A stretch of 64,000 nucleotides of DNA. Source: Phaeophleospora eucalypticola. Its lineage: Eukaryota > Ascomycota > Dothideomycetes > Mycosphaerellales > Mycosphaerellaceae. Positions within the stretch are counted from its first letter, which is position 1. Every line of letters begins with the position of its first letter. The notes beneath the pieces are model-generated. The model was not told the DNA's origin. It worked only from the letters and a program-made list of their open reading frames with translations, and did no database searches. The translations under genes were made by a program, and so were the position numbers. Location: positions 2,108,001 to 2,172,000 of the forward strand of contig JAKLNG010000005.1 of assembly GCA_022814565.1 (NCBI GenBank), read 5' to 3'. Below, piece by piece: positions 53,359 to 64,000 of this stretch.

Positions 53359-56300
53359 TCATCGAATCGCCACCTCCCTCTCCAACTCATCACTAACCGC
53401 ATCCTCCAAAATCAAGCTTCCGCCAAAAACACCACCACTCCCCGCCGCCCCTCTCCCCTGCTCAGTCCTCTCAGGCCAAACTTCATGAAACTTGATCGAC
53501 GCATCGCTCGTTGCAATCACGAGACATCCTTCCTCCTTAGTCCGACGTCCATACCAAGGTCGGCCTTCCGAATCGATCCTGCTGCTCTGTCGTCGATTGA
53601 GAGCTCCAGGAGATGATGTTGTCGATGGTCCGCCATTCGGCCCTCCGGGATACGCCACAGCATACAAAGCTCGCTCCTCGCTCCACCATGGAATGCCGAC
53701 GACTCTCCGACACGCTGGCCATGAGAAGACGGCGACACGGTACGCATGTTCTGGCTGCGCGAAGCCGAACGTCGCTGCGATCTCTCTGCGTTGCTCGCTC
53801 CAGACCAGCGATGTGACTTGCGCGTGGCAGTCGATGGTGGCGAGTGTGGAGCCAGACAAGGCGTGGAAGAAGTGGATACAGCGGTCGTTGCTGCCTCCTC
53901 CGGCGGCGATGAGGCTCTCCTGCCACGGCGCGAAGGAGATGGCCTTGACTGCTGCATTGAGAGTAAACGTGTGCTTCTGCTGACCGGGCTTGACGGACAA
54001 GACTCCGCTCTGACCCGCGACTCGTCCATTACCAGATGCATTGCCGCTTCGCACCGTGACTGCATCTGCAGTGTCGACATCCTGGTGTCTGGCACGAGCA
54101 AACAGCTTGCGAGCCTCAAATAAGTGCAGCTGATTGTCGTTCCCGCCAGTCGCAAAATATTGCCCTTCTTTGCTCCATGCAATCCCACAGACCTGCTGGG
54201 TATGACAGCTTATCCTCGCCAATAATGTCATACTGCCATGCCAACCAAAGAGATCTCGATCGTCCTGCGACGGCCACTCTACGGAGTAGTAGTAAACGTT
54301 GCCGGTTTCGTCGCCAACCAGCAACTCCTCAGTAGCCGCGATCATCGAAGGCTCTCGAATGGATGGCCGCTTCACTGTGTTGGGCCGAAAGCAGACGCAC
54401 GACACAGGAGCCGGCTGCTCGCTGTCGAAGCGCGGGTCGCGATCCAGAGGACTCCAGAGCGTGATACGGCCATCAGCACGGCCGATCGCTAAGATCGCCT
54501 TGCCGCCCTCGGGAGAGCTGAATGACACTGATGTGACATGTGCTCCGAAGGGTGCAGTCAGTGAGTCTGGAATGTGCGTTGGCGTGGTACCTCGGGACTC
54601 AGACCAGAGATAGACATGCGGACCCAGACCAACTGCAAGGCACTGCATCGTGGGTGAGTATGCAAGTAGCGAGCAGTAGTAGTCGTCGCGTAAAGCGGGA
54701 GCGTCCAGAACTGTGAACAGTGAGCTGAAAATCAAATGAGAGGAGCTGAAGTGGTAAGTAAGCGGTACCTCTGAATGGGATCATTGGAATCTCTTTCGGT
54801 TTGCGCTTTTGCGGCTTCGTTGCTGTCCTTGGTATCAGCAGTCGTTGGGCAAAAAAGGATGGGAGAAGTCACTCACGTGTGGAGACCGGCTCTTTCTCCC
54901 ACTTGCCATCATTCCAGATAGTACGCTTCGGACCAATGTCTGAACCACGTCTCGGAGTGCTAGGACTAGCAGGTGAAGACGGTGAACTTTGAGGTAGCAT
55001 CTTCGCAGTCGGATTCACATCCATCGCAATGGCAAGTCTGCGAGCATGTTGCACCTCTTCTTCGCTTGGCGACGGTCTCCTGAGAAAGTCGGACGTGTAA
55101 TGCGGCGCATTCGTCCCACTTGTAATTCTCCCTCCTCGACCGTTTGTGATGCTCGCAACGCCTTCTGTGACAGCTGTCCCACCAACAGTCCACACAGCGC
55201 CGGCACTGACTGCTCTCCGTGCCGGAGTGACGGCATCCGGGACTACAGTACCCGTTCTACGAAAAGCGACGCTGGAGAGCTGGTGTGTCCTTCTGATCGT
55301 TGCAAAACCATCTGCTACTCTTGTACTTGGGCTTGGGGTCGACCCAAAAGGATCAGGTAGTTCGTCATCCCTTCGCAAGGGCTGTTGGAATGCGTTCCGC
55401 TTCGGCCGTGGCTTATGTAAACGCAGTGCCTCTTTCGTGGGTGTGCTCGCTCGTCCGGGGATGAATCGATCGGGGCTCTGCAATGTCCCTGCCATGAGAC
55501 GACGCTGACGAGGCGTGGCATTACGTTCGCAGTACTTGAGCAGAGCACTTGGATGGCGTTGTACTGGCGTTCTAGGAACCGAACTGCTTGGTGTGCATGG
55601 CTCTGATGATGAATGGTCAGAACACGGTGTGGCTGGTCCATCCAGTTGGAGACATGATTTGGCGGGCGAGGTACAAGGGCTTGTGAGCGGAGTATCGTAG
55701 GTGTGGTCTTCACAATCTGTTTCGCTGCCAGAATCAGCACATGGAGAGGATTCCGGCTCCGATTGCAGCTCCAGCTGTGCTCGAGGTTGATCGTTGCCTG
55801 CGACCTGCTCGTAAGGCCGGCTTGTGCGCGTGTCTCTTTTGATGCTCGTCTGAAGGCTTGTTCCGATTCGAGAAATTGGCTTGAGGAGTCGTCTGTGCTG
55901 TGCGTCCTTCGATAGTTCGCATTGATGACACTCTCGGCAGTGATGGTGACATAGGGGACGTTGAAGATCTCTGCCGTCCTGTGGAGCTTCCAATCCTTGA
56001 TGATTTAGGATGCTCGACCTGCGCGGTATCTGCAACGGTCGAACGTCGTGTCCACGGAACCTCGACCATTTTGGTCCGCCTTTTCCAGGTAGGTCGTCTA
56101 CCGGCCCAAGAAGAGCCGCCGTCGACCATGATCCATTGGTCTCGAGGGACGAACCTCCTCGGATGGAGGTCTCTTGGGTCTCTGGGGGAGTCATGAGAAG
56201 GTTGGCCGTCGGTTCGCTCAGGGCCGCCGAGAGAATTTCGCCGGTGAGGTTGTAACTTGGGAGGAGAATGGCTCTTGAGGTGTTCTTTGCGTGTCCGCCT

Positions 56301-56438
56301 GAGCTTTTTGAAAGCGCTGACTCGCTTCCAAGCTGTCTTCAGCCGTGAGGACAACGCCTTGACCTTCGGCTTCGTTCTCGTCGACGCCGCCGGTGCCGGT
56401 GGTGTCGTCGAAGGCGGCTTATCTGGAGCCGTAGACAT
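53359..56438 (-). CDS. AMA1: Cdc20/Fizzy-family APC/C activator, AMA1/Mfr1-like
   Basis: WD40 substrate adaptor for the anaphase-promoting complex. Secure exons: 53359-54710, 54769-54822 and one ending at 54877. Splicing them gives KRKPKEIPMIPFRVLDAP followed by LRDDYYCSLL, the family hallmark, then WD40 repeats and a C-terminal Ile-Arg tail (REVAIR), the APC/C-docking 'IR' motif. Upstream in frame is the C-box DRFIP (near 55460-55480). The N-terminal ~200 residues are in another frame (MSTAPDKPP from 56438; an in-frame ATG also at 56525), so an intron lies between about 55740 and 55950; I could not fix it. The relatively divergent WD40 domain suggests the meiosis-specific AMA1/Mfr1 branch rather than Cdc20 or Cdh1. 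That assignment is inference. Confidence 0.78.
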
Positions 56439-56676
56439 GCTCCATGGAGGGTGCTGGAATATGAGAGGAGAGGGGGAAGAATAGTAGCCAATAAGCAGCT
56501 GAAAGAGAGAAATGCGATTCGACATGTGCCAGCCAAAGGCGTCACGGGCTTCTCCATGTGGATGGTGGTTGCCTCGACTTTCCAGCTGTTGCTGTCAGAC
56601 ACAACCGACCTTCACCAGACACCTACCTCGTTGATCTTCAGCGCGCACCCGGAGTGCCGTCTTATGCGTGCAGGCG
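56439..56676. promoter_or_regulatory. Bidirectional promoter, APC/C activator / BET4
   Basis: A 238-bp gap between divergent starts; it shortens to about 150 bp if the upstream ATG at 56525 is used for the activator. No motif assigned. Confidence 0.4.
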
Positions 56677-57932
56677 ATGGCAAGCGTGAGTGTGCCCATG
56701 TGAAAAGAGGAAGCAGCGATGAGGTGAAGTCAAAAAGAAAGCGGGCTGACCTCTCTCCCAGCACGGAGTTCCCCGCGCGTCTGCCGCGACTCTTGACAAG
56801 AGCGAACAGGCCCGCGCAAGGGAGCGCAAGCAGATCGACCAGTACAAGCAGCTCGAAAAAGATGTGACTGAAAAGGCAAGATCAAGTTCCAAGCGTAAAG
56901 GCGGCAAAACATGATGTTGACGACGGCATACAGATCAAAGCCGGCGACTACTCCAACACCACCCTCCAGCTCACCTCGAAACTCCTCTCGCAAAACCCCG
57001 AATACTACACGATATGGAACCACAGACGCGTCATACTCGAGGATGTGTTCGCCAAAGAGCTCGCTTCTCAACGTACAGAAACGGTTGAAGACGGAGATGC
57101 TGCCGCTGCAGAAAAAGATGGCCTGACAGTAGCCCAACGAGAGATAACACTCCTCATCAAAGAAGACCTCCAATTCCTCATTCCACTGCTGAAGCAGTAT
57201 CCCAAATGCTACTGGATATGGAATCACCGCAGATGGCTCCTCACCACCGCGACGCAACACGTGCCTTCACATGTTTCGGTGGAGCTATGGCAGGGTGAGC
57301 TGGGGTTGGTCACGAAGATGCTTTCAATGGACAGCCGCAATTTCCATGGCTGGGGATACCGACGCGAAGTAGTTAAGAATTTGGAAACTCTGAGCGGAAA
57401 GAGCATGGTGGAGTCGGAGTTCCAATACACGACCAAGATGATACAGAGCAATCTCAGCAACTTTAGCGCTTGGCACAATCGAGGACAACTTATCCCACGG
57501 CTTCTTACAGAGCGAAAAGCTGGAGCTGATGAGAGGAAGAAGCTGCTGGATGAGGAATTTGAGCTCATTACGAAGGCGCTCTACACGGATCCTTACGACC
57601 AAAGCCTATGGAACTACCACCAGTACCTCATGTCAGCATTTGATCTTACGAACCCAAAGCGCCCAGAGATCATCGTCGATTGCACGAATGCCGATCGATT
57701 ATATTATCTGGATCAGGAGATTGACGGAATCCGCGACATGCTGGATGGAGCAGAAGACTGCAAGTACATCTACCAGGCTTTGTTGGATTACTCGAGAAGA
57801 TATCTCGAAGTGGAAGCAGGAAACAAGAAGGTCACGACGGTAGAGATGAGCGGCTGGCTGGATGAGCTGAGGAAGATAGATCCACTTCGAGAAGGGCGGT
57901 GGAATGATATTGCTGTGAAGCTAGATCTTTGA
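56677..57932 (+). CDS. BET4: Rab geranylgeranyltransferase alpha subunit
   Basis: Three exons, 56677-56685, 56762-56875 and 56934-57932, 373 residues, the usual length. Exon 1 is only MAS; splicing gives MASHGVPRAS, the conserved fungal N-terminus. Five prenyltransferase-alpha repeats are visible: YTIWNHRRVIL, YWIWNHRRWLL, FHGWGYRREVV, FSAWHNRGQLI and QSLWNYHQYLM. With BET2 and the Rab escort protein it attaches geranylgeranyl groups to Rab GTPases. The second intron (56876-56933, 58 nt) has a GC donor (AAG|GCAAGA) and CATACAG acceptor; the other possible donor (GTGACT, five codons upstream) would delete VTEK. It is convergent with the SSU1-like gene. Confidence 0.93.
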
Positions 57933-58016
57933 GGAATGGATGGAGCATGCAGACAAATCAAGAGCATTACAATGGCAGATAGAAAAGGCAGGCAAGCTAA
58001 TCAAGCTGCAAAAGTG

Positions 58017-59488
58017 TCATGCACCTGCGTCTCGAGGCTTCTCCTCGTCTCTTGAAGTAGGATCTTGGCTAATGCTTCCTAGCCTCTTTTCTTCCTCTGC
58101 GAGCTCCAAGGCCTGCTGCTCTCGCTTGAGATTTGCCACGCAAGGAGCGTGGAAGAGCTTCCCGCTCCACGCTCCCTTTGCCGTTCTGGTGAAGATGTAT
58201 ATCCACAGCAATATCACTGCCGTCCCAAAGATCGTGCCGAGCACTCGGAAGAAGAGCGATGGCAATTCCTCGCCAATGAGTATCGTGCTGACCGAATAGA
58301 CGCCAAGAGGGAAAGTGAATCCCCACCTGCAGCAAGATCAAAGATGAGCATAAGACTGGTGGCTAAAGAAAATTGATGCAGCGGCACTGACCATCCCATA
58401 TTGAAAGGAAAGGGTCTCGCTTGGTAGATGCTCGCCAACGCCAGGGCAAACCAAATCAGACCATAACCCCACATCACCAGAGCCACGAAAAAGCCCAGGA
58501 TATACGCGATCCTCCCTGCCATCGGATCAATCGTCCCAGTCTTCGGAAATACGACTGCGGAGACCTTGCCCAGGTACAAGATCGTATATCCGCCGAAACC
58601 CAGGGGTCCCAGAGGGAGGAAGCAGCTCACAACCACTTCTCGAGGAGGCATCTTGTGCAATGCAAGTCTCTGGTAGTAGATCACAAGCACTGAAATGGCC
58701 ATGGGAACTCCCATTCCCCACATCACGTAGCTTGCGATCAGAGTGCCGAGTGCGAGCTGGGGATTTGGCATGACTTCCGCCATTTCTGATCCAGTGCCTG
58801 CGGCAACGATCGTGGCTGCGATTGGGAGGAGCTGGGCTGCTGTGATGCTGTCGAGGGATCGCTGATAGCTTGCGCTCATTCTATCTCGATATCAGCAAAC
58901 CGTATCTCGAGCAACGAGACGTCCGACTTACAGCAAAATCCCCAATGACACAGTGACCGACACAGCAACGATCGAATCAATGATCCATAGCGCCCATCCG
59001 AAATACACAGCCCACCTGCCCCAAGCAGGGACGCAGACGAATATCCACATTTCTACAATAGTCGCAAATCCCATCGGTATCGTACCAAGGAAAAGCGAGT
59101 TTGTCGAGTCCGCAATCATGACGTGCCATATCTCTGGCCAAATCGTATATCGCAGGATAGATAGCCCAAGGGCGGAGAAAAACAGAGCCACGTTCAGGAC
59201 GAAGAAGATGAGGGAGAGGTAGTATAGCCAATCCGCTTTCCATGGGATGGTATAGAGGATCGTCGCGCAGATGCCCGTGCCCATTGTCACCGAGAACCAT
59301 GATGGGCTGAAGTTTCGCACAATTCTGCGCCAGCCTGCATCGTTCTTGCTGGGATATCTGCTGATTGTGACTGGTTTATTATTGGGATGGGTTTGCTGCG
59401 GTTGTCCTGGGCTAGCCGTCGCTGATGGAGAGGAGCCTGTTGAGCGCAACCGAGATGCCGCAGGGGCTGTCACGGCGGGATTGTCCAT
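58017..59488 (-). CDS. SSU1: SSU1-type sulfite exporter / TDT-SLAC1 family transporter
   Basis: Three exons, 58932-59488, 58392-58880 and 58017-58326, 451 residues. Junctions restore LGILLMSASYQRS and FNMGWWGFTFPLGV, the latter a family hallmark. About ten hydrophobic segments are visible, starting FSPSWFSVTMGTGICATIL (the typical first helix). The start is the ATG of MDNPAVTAP; the frame is open further upstream without ATG. Ssu1 exports sulfite across the plasma membrane; other TDT members move malate. The family match is firm, the substrate is inferred. The C-terminal tail is charged and cytosolic. Confidence 0.88.
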
Positions 59489-61149
59489 TCGCAACGGCCG
59501 TTCCGTCTGGTTACTGGGTCTTGGGAGTAGATTTGATGAGCAGACATGTTCCTTGCTGGTGGTGGCAGTATGCTCTATAGCGAGAGGAGAGTTCTGCGGT
59601 AGAGCGGCTGTTGCGGGGAGGCCCGTGCGAACCTACCTCGACTTGAGAGGAGCGTGTCTCGTCTCTACCTCCATCTACATTGTAATGAAGCGACATTGAA
59701 CACTACAGTCGCTCGCTTCGCAAATGAGAAGCGAAAAATCGTTCAGCAGTGTCTTAGACTGCACACAGACAGGTCTCGGCAATGGAGTCCGAAGTTTAAG
59801 GCTGAAAGGCTGGCGCTCTTCACAACAACCAAACTCCGACGGCCAGAGACAAGACTGCAGCCAAGCGGCACGACGTTGCTTCTCGCGACTCACTGAAATG
59901 AACGACTGTGCTGTAAATCGGTGCTGTGACCGTATCATCCCGGCTGCGACGCCGGACATCGCTTTCTCACGGCATAGAGGAGTGCAATATTGCACGGGCT
60001 CTACATCCGTAGTGTCGGGCTTCCCAACGAAGCAGTTCTTCACGATTGGGAGTGGGACCATGGGTTGAGAGGCTGAAGACGCACGTGCAATTCCGGAGTT
60101 CGGCGTGAAGGTCGGAATCAAAGACCGTACAAGCGTTGTTGAGTGGATGGCGAATCGAAAATTTGCAGTCGTCTCCACGCTGCCCGTGTGAAAGCGTGGC
60201 GCTGAAAGCTTGCCTGCAGAAGATCTGCGGGCGAGATGGTTACTTCGACATCATCCCTGTTGTATGGCTACCGGCTAGACGAAAGCGCATTGCTATCTTC
60301 ATTTTGTAATAAGAGAAGATAAGGATTCCGGTGGTACCTCCTGAAGCATGTACAAGCTGGCTGACCCCTTCAGATTGTCATCGCATTTCTACAGGACACG
60401 GATGACGTCCAGCTGGAAAGTTTGAAGCAAGCGCGGTACAAGTGCTAGGGCGTATTCGCAGGTCTTGGCAATGACATCGCAAAACTCAGGACAAGGACCG
60501 ACGGCGATGGACTGTGGAGTGGTTGGTGCGGATGCAGGATCGAATTCATTCGCATTATTCGCCGCAGACCTTTTTTTGCTGTGACTAAGGAAAGGGCCCG
60601 CAAAAAGACGGTGGCACAGAGAACGACTGGAGCGCGTGGTGCCTTCCCAAAGATCGACTACCATCTCCTACAAAACACTGCCCATCCGCTACCGTTGACC
60701 TTCAGCCGCGACTTCTCTCGATCAACTTCGACCACACTCTCACACACCTTCCTGTGCAGCGACAAATCCCCGTCACTCGCTGCGAGGGCACTTCGGATTA
60801 CCACATTAACATTGCTGTTCCAGGCAATCTTCCACTACTTCATTCAACTCAGTATCACCTCGCTGTGCGATCCACATTCGCGTCTCGACACCGACAGCGC
60901 CATCATTCCAAAAGCACCTTCTCTGCCAAAAGCGACTTACACTGGACGAACGAGAGCAACTGAGCGCACTGGATTTGGATCCCAAAGCAGCCACTCAATC
61001 CCACGCGACTTATCAACCGACTTGATCAGTTCCGGCATTCGACCCAAAGCGACTACTCATTCTTGTAACGTGTGACGCCTCCACCTTCTGGTCCACGGAC
61101 TCAACTGGAATCCCAAAGCACCACGGCCTTTTCGCCCATTGCAGCAACC
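59489..61149. other. Divergent intergenic region, SSU1-like / MFS transporter
   Basis: About 1.7 kb between divergent starts. A 167-codon minus-strand frame (59675-60178) is present but looks compositional. A TTTTTTT run occurs near 60570, and a CT/CA-rich leader-like stretch precedes the MFS gene. Confidence 0.4.
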
Positions 61150-63085
61150 ATGCCTTCCATGCTGAAGTTCATCAATCCTTTTGCCAAGCACGATGTCTCC
61201 GAGTTTCCAGATGTCCTGATCCCGCTTGAGCAGGCTCAAAGACATCATTCAGTCGCATCCGCGACCAATGGCGACACCAGGAAGTCAAGCGCTGAAGGCA
61301 GTATGGATAAGGAGAAAGCTGACTACTCACCTCCTCCACAAGAAGATGCTGCTGGTCGACCGACATTGACGCTGGAAAGTCTGAGAGCAGAGATAGAACT
61401 CGATCTGGCTGCTGGTGGACATGATTCGTGAGTCCGTCCCAAATCAATTGTTCAAATAGCGAGCAATCATGCTAATCTGCATTTGTTGCTCAGGGCCTAT
61501 GACAGTATGTTGATCGATCGGACATATGTCACCCAATCCAAGCTGACAAGATACAGGGAAGTCTAAAGTGATCAATAAGGCTATCCAGGACATCGGAATG
61601 GGCAGATACCAATGGCAATTGTTTGCTTTGGCGGGTTTCGGATGGTTTGCCGACAATCTTTGGCTCCAGGGAGTTGCTCTGACTCTGCCTTCTTTGAGTG
61701 ACGAATTTGGCGTTTCCTCCACGCAAGTGAGGTACACAACTCTCAGTCTCTTCCTGGGTCTCTGTATCGGAGCATCATTCTGGGGAATCGCATCGGATGT
61801 CGTTGGTCGTCGACTGGCGTTCAACACGACTCTCTTTCTTGCCGGTGTATTTGGTCTCGCAGCAGGTGGAGGACCAAACTGGATTGGTACATGTGCGCTC
61901 TTCGCGTGTGTTGGACTCGGTGTTGGTGGTAACCTTCCAGGTAAGTGATTAAGCGCCGCTGTAACGCCTCGAAGGTCCAGTGCGATCTAATACTCTGACA
62001 GTGGATGGTGCTCTCTTCCTTGAGTTCTTGCCATTTAGCAGTGGAAATCTTCTGACGCTGTTATCGATCTGGTGGCCAGTGGGACAGCTCGTCTCTTCGC
62101 TCATCGCCTGGGGATTCATTCCGAATTACCCGACATACTGGGGCTGGCGCTACTTCGTCCTCACGCTCGGCGCAATCACCTTCGTGATGTTCATCTGCCG
62201 CTTCTTCCTCTTCCATCTCTTCGAGTCGCCCAAATTCCTGCTCTCGCGCGGACGACAGGCCGAGGCGGTTGCCGTCGTGCATGGAATTGCTTACTTCAAC
62301 AAGACCAAGACTTGGTTGACGGAAGACGTCCTGAACGCCATTGGAGGCCACCCAGACGATGTTACCGACGACAAGCTTACGACTGGAGAGATCGTGAAGC
62401 GCCAGCTCAGCAAGTTCAGTGGCGAGCGTATCGGCCCTCTCTTCAACGGATGGAGACTTGGCACAACCACTGTGTTGCTGTGGTTTATCTGGACCTGCAT
62501 CGGACTCGGCTACCCGCTTTTCAACGCCTTCCTTCCGCAATACCTGTCACAGGTCGGTGGACAGAGTGTTCCAGAGAGCGTTACATACCGCGACTATGCA
62601 ATCACCTCCGTCGTTGGAGTTCCCGGAAGTGCACTGGCCTGCTTCACTGTCAACATCAAGTACTTCGGCCGCAAAGGAACCATGGCCCTCGCCACTCTGC
62701 TCAGTGGGATTTTCCTGATTCTGTTCACTCGCGGCAAGACCGAAGGTTACCAACTTGCGATGAGCAGGTAAGTCAGGCCCAAAATCGAACTCCATCACCG
62801 TCTGCTAACGCTTGCAACAGCTTGGAGGCTTTCTTCCAGAACATCATGTACGGAGTCCTCTATGCATTTACTCCAGAAGTTTTCCCGGCGCCAAACCGTG
62901 GCACTGGCACGGGTATTAGCAGCTTCCTTAACCGTTTGGCGGGCCTCTGCGCTCCCATTGTCGCGGTTAATGCTGGATCTGCGAACCCTCAAGCACCCAT
63001 TTACGCCAGCGCGGGACTGTTCTTCGCGGCTTTCATCGCGATGATTCTCCTTCCGATTGAGACTCGTGGAAAGCAGAGTCTGTAA
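61150..63085 (+). CDS. Major facilitator superfamily transporter
   Basis: Five exons, 61150-61427, 61494-61504, 61557-61940, 62002-62767 and 62821-63085, 567 residues with agreeing phases. The second exon is only 11 nt and encodes part of SAYD(R). The N-terminal ~95 residues are hydrophilic; about twelve hydrophobic segments follow. Visible MFS signatures are the loop-2/3 motif GIASDVVGRRLAF, RYFVLTLGAITF and EVFPAPNRGTGTG in the last third. It resembles the fungal sugar/phosphate/organic-ion MFS group (SV2-like); the substrate is unknown. Upstream frame extension lacks an ATG, so 61150 is the start. Confidence 0.88.
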
Positions 63086-63481
63086 ATCAGTACACAGATG
63101 GGAGTGATTAATCGCGAATATACCAATTGAATAGATTTTTCAAGCGTAATGGACTCATCTTCAACAATCGCACATATGCGTTACAGGTATGCCGTAGTGC
63201 CTCGTTGCCATCTTGACCGAAGAGGGAAGGTGGAGATGGCTTGCCCGCTCTACGCCCTGCGAGGTGGACTTCGCCGGCGAACGGATGTTCAAGATCTTCC
63301 TGCCGCGACCTCTCCTGACTCTTGAATCATCCCTACCCCTTCCAATCTCCAAACGTTGTCGCGAGAAGGGACGACAATGAGATTCGCATGGCACTGAGCG
63401 CGTAAGGTGAAGTTGCGACTTGTTCCCAGCCACGCCGGCGCCAAGCGAAGCACCGACCACACCTTTCACCTCGCTCCGAAA
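63086..63481. other. Intergenic, MFS / M20 amidohydrolase
   Basis: About 400 bp: 3' UTR of the MFS gene and promoter of the following gene. Nothing else seen. Confidence 0.4.
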
Positions 63482-64000
63482 ATGCTTTCTTCTCCCTTCA
63501 CACTCAGAGCCATCAAGGCGACACCATCTTCATCGACATTCGCTCGAGCGCTGCGCTCGGCGCCTAGGTTGTCGCCATGTCGAGCACAATGGCCAGGAAC
63601 CGCCTCGCGGTCCTTCACCTGGTCAGCCCGCCGCGATATCGCCGTCGCTGAGATGACCGAGCGCGACTTTGCGCGTCTACGTGTGAAGCAGGACCGGCTC
63701 ATGAACGACATCCACTCGACGAGCGAGTGGGGGAAAGGAGAGAGATGGGGCGAGTGAGTATTCTTCGATTTCTTTCCTGCACGCCACCGATACAAGGATG
63801 AAAACACACAAGATGCACCTTTTTGTCTTCGAACCCTCTTCGTTGGGGTCCTGATGAGCGAACAGCCAATTGAGTATCTTCAAATCAACCTACTTTCTTG
63901 CAAAAATTCATTGGATCTGGACAGCAAAGCTGACGAGTTCCATTGCAGTGCTCCAACAGAAGTCGGCATGTCTCGACTTTCGCTCTCAGATTCCGACAAG
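63482..64000 (+). CDS. M20-family amidohydrolase (N-carbamoyl-amino-acid hydrolase-like), 5' part
   Basis: Truncated by the window edge. Exon 1, 63482-63753, then an intron of 195 nt (GTGAGT...TTGCAG), then exon 2 from 63949. The first ~45 residues (MLSSPFTLRAIKATPS...) are rich in Arg/Ser/Ala and look like a mitochondrial targeting sequence. The spliced protein reads RLMNDIHSTSEWGKGERWG and then DAPTEVGMSRLSLSDSDK, a pattern typical of the N-terminus of M20 hydrolases (beta-ureidopropionase / N-carbamoyl-L-amino-acid hydrolase / allantoate amidohydrolase type). The metal-binding residues lie outside the window, so the call rests on this segment only. Confidence 0.6.

Noticed and set aside
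59675..60178. A 167-codon minus-strand frame with several cysteines, like a small secreted protein
   Set aside because: There is no signal peptide at its ATG, and the plus strand is also open over much of the same stretch. Evidence is too weak.
1..64000. tRNA, rRNA, CRISPR and transposon searches by eye
   Set aside because: No convincing B-box (GGTTCGA) in tRNA context, no CRISPR-like regular repeats, no terminal inverted repeats or transposase motifs were seen. A tRNAscan or repeat-library search would be decisive.

Overview
This is a 64 kb stretch of nuclear DNA from a filamentous ascomycete (Pezizomycotina). The evidence is about two dozen closely spaced eukaryotic genes, many split by short introns (about 50-100 nt) with GT-AG ends and CTRAY branch motifs, and fungal-specific families (DUF7514 protein, STE11 with a Ras-binding domain, SSU1-type exporter, TPC1 carrier). 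A Dothideomycete is my best guess, but that is inference. I see no bacterial or viral gene, secondary-metabolite cluster, CRISPR array or intact transposon. The gene content is mostly conserved housekeeping.

Layout. 0-7 kb: a long simple-sequence-rich leader, then an intronless phosphoinositide phospholipase C. 7-11.4 kb: a small 2EXR-like orphan, then the oligosaccharyltransferase catalytic subunit STT3 and the translation factor TMA22/DENR in tandem. 11.7-16.6 kb: MPS1 spindle-checkpoint kinase and two short membrane-anchored orphans. 16.6-24 kb: a gamma-butyrobetaine dioxygenase-like enzyme and the thiamine-pyrophosphate carrier TPC1 facing each other across 195 bp, then endonuclease III and glycogenin. 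25.8-31 kb: a large membrane/coiled-coil/FG-motif/zinc-knuckle protein of unknown function, an alpha/beta hydrolase and a Nudix hydrolase. 31.8-34.8 kb: V-ATPase subunit E and a NIPA-type magnesium transporter, divergent. 35-36.7 kb: a decayed-looking region with frame-shifted coding fragments and diverged short repeats. 36.9-43.5 kb: ribosomal protein S6, PRPP synthetase, a PLD-superfamily enzyme and a short-chain dehydrogenase. 44-52.4 kb: a DUF7514 protein and the MAPKKK STE11, divergent across 3 kb of DNA with simple repeats. 53.3-59.5 kb: a Cdc20/Fizzy-family APC/C activator (AMA1-like), Rab geranylgeranyltransferase alpha (BET4) and an SSU1/TDT-type transporter. 61-64 kb: an MFS transporter and the 5' end of an M20-type amidohydrolase cut by the window edge.

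How the genes relate. There is no obvious pathway cluster. Functional echoes are loose: two mitochondrial proteins (dioxygenase and TPC1) share a divergent promoter; MPS1 and the APC/C activator both act in chromosome segregation; PLC and STE11 are signalling proteins. The most unusual points are the membrane-anchored FG/zinc-knuckle protein at 25.8-29.1 kb, two probable GC-AG introns, a 9-nt first exon and an 11-nt micro-exon, an upstream ORF overlapping the TPC1 start, and the decayed 35-36.7 kb region. Exon coordinates were read by eye from splice motifs, frame and family conservation. No transcript data or database search was available.
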